Translations under genes and position numbers: made by a program
Assembly: GCA_016218905.1 (NCBI GenBank)
Contig: JACRCS010001044.1
Span: forward strand, 1 to 8,148
DNA length: 8,148 nucleotides
Direction of reading: 5' to 3'
From: Deltaproteobacteria bacterium
GTDB taxonomy: Bacteria > Desulfobacterota_C > Deferrisomatia > Deferrisomatales > JACRMM01
The notes under the pieces: model-generated
Seen by the model: the letters and a program-made list of their open reading frames with translations, nothing else
Database searches by the model: none
Told to the model about the DNA's origin: nothing
Shown: positions 5,580 to 8,148 of the stretch, one piece after another
How the letters are laid out: the number at the start of each line of letters is the position of its first letter
Position numbering within the stretch: position 1 is the stretch's first letter

Positions 5580-5903
5580 ATGGGTACGACGAAGAAGCTC
5601 AAGAAGAACGACCTCGTCGAGGTCATCGCCGGAAACGAGAAGGGCAAGCGGGGCAAGGTCCTCCGGATCCTCCGGGAGCGGAACCTGGCGGTCATCGAGA
5701 AGGTGAACCTCGTCAAGCGCCACAAGAAGGGCGACCAGACGAGCCAGGGCGGCATCGTGGAGATGGAAGCGCCCCTGCACATCTCCAACATCGCCAAGGT
5801 CTGCGAGAAGTGCGATGGCCCGAGGCGGCTGGGCGTGAAGTTCCTCGAGGACGGGACGCGCGCCCGCATGTGCAAGTCCTGCGGCGAAGTGCTCGACCAG
5901 TAA
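5580..5903 (+). CDS. rplX: 50S ribosomal protein L24, four-cysteine form
   Basis: The 107-residue product is L24, an assembly initiator that binds domain I of 23S rRNA near the tunnel exit. The KOW motif lies at the N-terminus: [20 protein letters not shown] at 9-28. It is followed by [20 protein letters not shown] and [18 protein letters not shown]. The C-terminal part has two CxxC pairs, CEKC (Cys75, Cys78) and CKSC (Cys98, Cys101). These fit the zinc-ribbon form of bacterial L24; binding of zinc is inferred from the cysteines. A strong site, AGGAGGA at 5564-5570, precedes the ATG with a rather long gap of nine bases. The gene lies 18 bases after rplN and 32 before rplE. The identification is certain. 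Confidence 0.98.
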   Translation: MGTTKKLKKNDLVEVIAGNEKGKRGKVLRILRERNLAVIEKVNLVKRHKKGDQTSQGGIVEMEAPLHISNIAKVCEKCDGPRRLGVKFLEDGTRARMCKSCGEVLDQ

Positions 5904-5907
5904 AGTC

Positions 5908-5922
5908 GGCCGGAAGGCGGCC
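5908..5922 (+). promoter_or_regulatory. Small hairpin just before the rplE ribosome-binding site
   Basis: GGCCG, loop GAAGG, CGGCC gives a perfect five-base stem ending two bases before the AAGGA site (5925-5929) of rplE. In E. coli, S8 represses spc translation by binding mRNA at this same rplX-rplE junction. The present stem lacks a visible bulge like that of the known S8 site, so a link to S8 is only a positional guess. Confidence 0.35.
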
Positions 5923-5935
5923 TGAAGGATTCGAG

Positions 5936-6475
5936 ATGGCGAGGCTAAGAGAACGATACACGCGGGAAATCGTCCCGGAGATGATGAAGGCCTTCGGATA
6001 CCGGAACATCATGGAGGTACCGAAGATCCAGAAGGTGGTGATCAACGTCGGCGCGGGTGACGCCAAGGACAACGCGAAGCTGATGGACCAGATCGCGGAT
6101 GACCTGGGGCGCATCACGGGACAGAAGCCGGTGATCACCCGGGCGAAGAAGTCCATCGCCAACTTTCACCTTCGGGAAGGCATGCCGGTCGGGTGCAAGG
6201 TGACCCTCCGCGGCCAACGGATGTACGAGTTCCTCGACCGGATGATCAGCGTCGCGCTGCCCCGCGTTCGGGACTTCAAGGGCATCTCCGGGAAGGGCTT
6301 CGACGGCCGCGGGAACTACACCCTCGGGGTGACGGAGCACATCATCTTCCCGGAAGTCGACCTCGAGAAGGTGGAGAAGGTCAAAGGCATGAACGTGTGC
6401 ATCGCGACGACTGCTCGCACGGACGAGGAGTGCAAGGACCTCCTCCGCCGCATGGGCATGCCGTTTCGCAGCTAG
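5936..6475 (+). CDS. rplE: 50S ribosomal protein L5
   Basis: The 179-residue product is L5, which binds 5S rRNA with L18 and contacts P-site tRNA from the central protuberance. The order of motifs is complete: [20 protein letters not shown] at 1-20, [19 protein letters not shown] at 28-46, [18 protein letters not shown] at 60-77, [16 protein letters not shown] next, and [19 protein letters not shown] at 112-130 with [10 protein letters not shown] following. The length equals the family norm (about 179-180). The open frame extends upstream to 5810, but that extra part is an out-of-frame reading of rplX. ATG 5936 has AAGGA six bases before it and gives the usual N-terminus. The gene lies 32 bases after rplX and 17 before rpsN. 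The identification is certain. Confidence 0.98.
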   Translation: MARLRERYTREIVPEMMKAFGYRNIMEVPKIQKVVINVGAGDAKDNAKLMDQIADDLGRITGQKPVITRAKKSIANFHLREGMPVGCKVTLRGQRMYEFLDRMISVALPRVRDFKGISGKGFDGRGNYTLGVTEHIIFPEVDLEKVEKVKGMNVCIATTARTDEECKDLLRRMGMPFRS

Positions 6476-6480
6476 GCGAC

Positions 6481-6486
6481 GGGAGG
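6481..6486 (+). promoter_or_regulatory. Shine-Dalgarno site for the GTG start of rpsN
   Basis: GGGAGG lies six bases before GTG 6493. No ATG in this frame gives the expected N-terminus, as the next in-frame ATG would remove six residues. The site therefore fixes a GTG start. Confidence 0.75.
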
Positions 6487-6492
6487 CGAAAC

Positions 6493-6678
6493 GTGGCGAC
6501 CAAAGCCAAGATGGAAAAGCAGAAGAAGCCCGCGAAGTATCAGGTCCGCGTACGGAACCGGTGCCACGTCTGCGGCAGGCCGCGGGCATATTTCCGGAAA
6601 TTCGACCTCTGCCGGATCTGCGTCCGGAAGCTCGCCCACCAGGGTATGCTTCCCGGCGTGATCAAGGCGAGCTGGTAG
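6493..6678 (+). CDS. rpsN: 30S ribosomal protein S14, short zinc-binding type
   Basis: The 61-residue product is S14 of the short type (type Z), as opposed to the roughly 100-residue zinc-free form of E. coli. S14 is a late-binding protein of the 30S head near S3 and S19. The sequence reads [20 protein letters not shown], then [20 protein letters not shown] at 22-41 and [20 protein letters not shown] at 42-61. The cysteines at 24, 27, 40 and 43 form two CxxC pairs that should bind one zinc ion. The [17 protein letters not shown] block and KASW end are diagnostic of the family. The start is GTG with GGGAGG at ideal spacing. A longer open frame upstream (from 6193) is a shadow reading through rplE and is not part of this gene. 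The identification is certain. Confidence 0.97.
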   Translation: MATKAKMEKQKKPAKYQVRVRNRCHVCGRPRAYFRKFDLCRICVRKLAHQGMLPGVIKASW

Positions 6679-6696
6679 GCATTTAAGGAGCTTCCC

Positions 6697-7095
6697 ATGG
6701 CAGTGACCGATCCCATCGGCGACATGCTCACCCGAATCCGCAACGGCGTGCGGGCCCGCCAGGCCGTGGTCGAGATCCGCGGCTCGAAGATCAACCGGGC
6801 CGTCCTCGATCGGCTGTTGGAAGAGGGATACCTGGCGGAGGTCTCGGAGAAGGACGACGGCCGTCAGGGCATCCTGATGGCGCGGCTGAAGTACGACAGT
6901 CGGGGCGAGAGCGTCATCGACGGGGTCGAGCGCATCAGCAAGCCGGGCCGGCGCCTGTACGCGGCCGTGGACGAGATCCCGCGGGCCCGCAGCGGGTACG
7001 GCACCGTGATTCTCTCCACCTCCAAGGGCGTGGTGACGGATCGGAAGGCTCGGGAGCTCGGCGTCGGCGGCGAAGTGCTCTGTTCGATCTGGTAA
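6697..7095 (+). CDS. rpsH: 30S ribosomal protein S8
   Basis: The 132-residue product is S8, a primary 16S rRNA-binding protein of the 30S body and, in E. coli, the translational repressor of the spc operon. It opens MAVTDPIGDMLTRIRNGVRA and continues RLLEEGYLAEVSEKDDGRQG at 39-58. GVERISKPGRRLYAAVDEIP precedes the hallmark STSKGVVTDRKARELGVGGE, which ends in VLCSIW. AAGGAG at 6685-6690 lies six bases before the ATG. The length is normal (130-133). The STSKGV rRNA-binding motif is intact, so mRNA autoregulation is possible in principle; the corresponding mRNA site was not identified with confidence. The gene follows rpsN after 18 bases and is 31 before rplF. The identification is certain. Confidence 0.98.
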   Translation: MAVTDPIGDMLTRIRNGVRARQAVVEIRGSKINRAVLDRLLEEGYLAEVSEKDDGRQGILMARLKYDSRGESVIDGVERISKPGRRLYAAVDEIPRARSGYGTVILSTSKGVVTDRKARELGVGGEVLCSIW

Positions 7096-7126
7096 GGCTC
7101 TCGCCGCCTGAGAGGAGAGGGATCCG

Positions 7127-7666
7127 ATGTCTAGAGTTGGCAAGAAGCCGATTGCGCTGCCCCCCAAGGTGCAGATCGATTTCAAGGCGCCCCGGTTGAT
7201 CGTGAAGGGTCCCAAGGGCGAGCTCAGCCTGGACGTCCACCCGGAGATCGGGTTGGAGACGGCCGACAGCGAGCTACAGATCACGCGGCCGAGCGACAAT
7301 CGCCGGCACCGCGCCCTCCACGGCATGGTCCGCAGCCTCGTCCAGAACATGGTCGTCGGCGTGTCGGCCGGGTTCCAGAAGGAGCTCGAGATCCAGGGGA
7401 TCGGCTACCGGGCGAACCTCCAGGGCTCGACCCTGACGCTCAGCCTCGGTTTTTCGCACCCGGTCAACTACGCGGTGCCGAAGGACGTGCAGGTGGAAGT
7501 GCGCGACCAGCGGGTCATCGCCGTAAAGGGCATCGACCGGCAGAAGGTCGGGCAGGTGGCGGCGGAGATCCGGGGCTTCAAACCCCCCGAGCCGTACAAG
7601 GGCACCGGGATCCGGTACGTCGGCGAGCGCATCGCGCGCAAGGAAGGCAAGACGGGAGCGAAGTAA
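7127..7666 (+). CDS. rplF: 50S ribosomal protein L6
   Basis: The 179-residue product is L6, made of two similar alpha-beta domains and positioned near the sarcin-ricin loop and the binding area of translation GTPases. It begins [16 protein letters not shown] and has [16 protein letters not shown] at about 26-41 and [19 protein letters not shown] at 62-80. [19 protein letters not shown] begins the second domain, and the signature [14 protein letters not shown] lies at 154-167. The ATG is preceded by AGGAG (7113-7117), and the overlapping GAGAGGG at 7115-7121 may also serve. CTCTC at 7098-7102 could pair with GAGAG at 7110-7114 or 7115-7119 and partly mask the site; this is weak evidence only. 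The length is typical. After the stop comes the second heptamer-repeat spacer, before rplR. The identification is certain. Confidence 0.98.
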   Translation: MSRVGKKPIALPPKVQIDFKAPRLIVKGPKGELSLDVHPEIGLETADSELQITRPSDNRRHRALHGMVRSLVQNMVVGVSAGFQKELEIQGIGYRANLQGSTLTLSLGFSHPVNYAVPKDVQVEVRDQRVIAVKGIDRQKVGQVAAEIRGFKPPEPYKGTGIRYVGERIARKEGKTGAK

Positions 7667-7670
7667 GTTT

Positions 7671-7721
7671 TCGGTTATCGGTTATCGGTTATCGAAGACC
7701 GAGAACCGGCAACCGAGTACC
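7671..7721. repeat. Heptamer inverted-repeat element in the rplF-rplR spacer
   Basis: This occupies most of the 70-base gap. The left array is three exact copies of TCGGTTA (7671-7691) plus TCG. The right array has ACCGAGA, ACCGGCA, ACCGAGT and a final ACC (7698-7721). The arrays are largely complementary, with one or two mismatches per heptad and a short loop near 7692-7697, so an imperfect stem of about 20 base pairs can form. The unit is the same as in the inner part of the 2002-2114 element, but the outer TTAGCTA-type arms are absent. No thymine run follows, so a standard terminator is unlikely. The 8-base sequence GAGTACCA is repeated directly at 7715-7722 and 7727-7734, the second copy overlapping the rplR ribosome-binding site. 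No gene is present in the gap. Confidence 0.85.
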
Positions 7722-7724
7722 AAA

Positions 7725-7729
7725 AGGAG
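7725..7729 (+). promoter_or_regulatory. Shine-Dalgarno site of rplR beside the repeat
   Basis: AGGAG lies seven bases before GTG 7737 and only three bases after the last repeat unit. It supports the GTG start, and it could be influenced by folding of the adjoining hairpin. Confidence 0.65.
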
Positions 7730-7736
7730 TACCACC

Positions 7737-8105
7737 GTGGAACGACTTGAGGCGAAGAAGGTCGGGCATTTGGCCCGCAAGGCGAGGGTGCGGAAGAAGG
7801 TTCGGGGCACGCCCGAGCGCCCTCGCCTGACCGTGTACAAAAGCTCGAAACACATCTACGCGCAGATCGTCGACGACACGACCGGCCAGACCCTGGTCGC
7901 GGCTTCGACCATGGGCCGTGACACGAGAGAAGGGCTCACGAAGACCGGCAACGTCGAAGCCGCCAAGTCCATCGGCCTCGCCATCGGACGCAAGGCGCTG
8001 GCCAGGGACATCACGAAGGTCGTCTTCGACCGAAACGGCTACCCCTACCACGGCAAGCTGAAGGCCCTCGCTGAGGCGGCTCGGGAAGCGGGGTTGCAGT
8101 TCTAG
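7737..8105 (+). CDS. rplR: 50S ribosomal protein L18
   Basis: The 122-residue product is L18, which binds 5S rRNA together with L5 and anchors it in the central protuberance. After a basic N-terminus ([20 protein letters not shown] at 14-33) it shows [19 protein letters not shown] at 35-53 and [12 protein letters not shown]. The C-terminal signature [20 protein letters not shown] at 95-114 ends with AREAGLQF. The start is GTG, supported by AGGAG at 7725-7729; no ATG yields the full N-terminus. The length is typical (about 117-122). The gene is separated from rplF by the heptamer-repeat spacer, an unusual interruption of spc gene packing, and is followed by rpsE after 25 bases. The identification is certain. 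Confidence 0.97.
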   Translation: MERLEAKKVGHLARKARVRKKVRGTPERPRLTVYKSSKHIYAQIVDDTTGQTLVAASTMGRDTREGLTKTGNVEAAKSIGLAIGRKALARDITKVVFDRNGYPYHGKLKALAEAAREAGLQF

Positions 8106-8118
8106 GCCTCGGAGAGGC
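8106..8118 (+). other. Short hairpin in the rplR-rpsE gap
   Basis: GCCTC, loop GGA, GAGGC forms a perfect five-base stem directly after the rplR stop and two bases before the purine-rich rpsE ribosome-binding site. It lacks a thymine run and so is not a terminator. It may modulate rpsE initiation, or be chance in G+C-rich DNA. Confidence 0.25.
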
Positions 8119-8120
8119 GA

Positions 8121-8125
8121 GGAGG
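8121..8125 (+). promoter_or_regulatory. Shine-Dalgarno site for the TTG start of rpsE
   Basis: GGAGG five bases before TTG 8131 is strong and well spaced. It is the main reason, along with the protein start, for calling a TTG initiation codon here. Confidence 0.7.
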
Positions 8126-8130
8126 AAGCT

Positions 8131-8148
8131 TTGAGCATCATCGATCCC
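8131..8148 (+). CDS. rpsE: 30S ribosomal protein S5, N-terminal start (partial)
   Basis: Six codons are visible before the window ends, read from a TTG start as MSIIDP. S5 proteins of several bacterial groups begin in a similar way (a short hydrophobic-basic start followed by a D/N-P pair and then an ELxE segment), and rpsE is the gene expected after rplR in the spc order. S5 is a 30S body protein involved in decoding accuracy and mRNA unwinding at the entry tunnel. The call rests on gene order, the GGAGG site at 8121-8125 and these few residues; its diagnostic domains lie outside the window. A later start further downstream cannot be excluded. Confidence 0.75.

Noticed and set aside
5810..5935. 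An upstream extension of the L5 frame by 42 codons.
   Set aside because: It overlaps the end of rplX in another frame and gives an L5 longer than the family. The ATG at 5936 has a good ribosome-binding site and the normal N-terminus.
6193..6492. An upstream extension of the S14 frame.
   Set aside because: It is a shadow reading through rplE. The 61-residue S14 with its GTG start and GGGAGG site is the standard form.

Overview
The window is an intact stretch of the bacterial str-S10-spc ribosomal protein cluster. All genes are on the + strand and tightly packed. The base composition is clearly G+C-rich by eye. The bacterial gene order, Shine-Dalgarno sites before nearly every gene, and five non-ATG starts (TTG for rpsC and rpsE; GTG for rplW, rpsN and rplR) indicate a high-GC bacterium. 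The zinc-binding short form of S14 and a four-cysteine L24 fit many phyla. Fusion of the tuf end to the S10 genes, together with GGTTATC-type intergenic heptamers, makes me think of a Desulfobacterota, Myxococcota or NC10/Rokubacteria-like lineage. That placement is a guess from memory and the sequence does not prove it.

Layout: the last codons of tuf (EF-Tu, 1-47), then rpsJ (S10), rplC (L3), rplD (L4), rplW (L23), a 136-base spacer, rplB (L2), rpsS (S19), rplV (L22), rpsC (S3), rplP (L16), rpmC (L29), rpsQ (S17), rplN (L14), rplX (L24), rplE (L5), rpsN (S14), rpsH (S8), rplF (L6), a 70-base spacer, rplR (L18), and the first six codons of rpsE (S5), which runs off the right edge. Every reading frame is intact and each protein is close to its family's normal length. 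Most gaps are 2-51 bases, and rplP and rpmC overlap by 11 bases. I see no promoter or factor-independent terminator, so the region is probably read as one transcript entering from tuf.

The proteins work together in building both ribosomal subunits. L3, L4, L22, L23, L24 and L29 are early-binding or exit-tunnel components. L2, L14 and L16 sit near the peptidyl-transferase centre and the inter-subunit bridges. L5 and L18 form the 5S rRNA particle, with L6 nearby. S3, S10, S14 and S19 form the head of the 30S subunit, and S5, S8 and S17 its body. EF-Tu delivers aminoacyl-tRNA to the finished ribosome.

The coding content is ordinary. The unusual part lies in the only two long spacers, rplW-rplB and rplF-rplR. 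Each holds a heptamer array of the type CGGTTAT followed by a complementary array of the type ACCGAGA, so each can fold into a long imperfect hairpin within the ribosomal mRNA. In the first spacer the outer arms (TTAGCTATTAG / CTAATAGCTAA) are built on the same 7-base period. I regard these as two copies of a dispersed repeat family of unknown function inside an essential operon. I found no undescribed protein system here.
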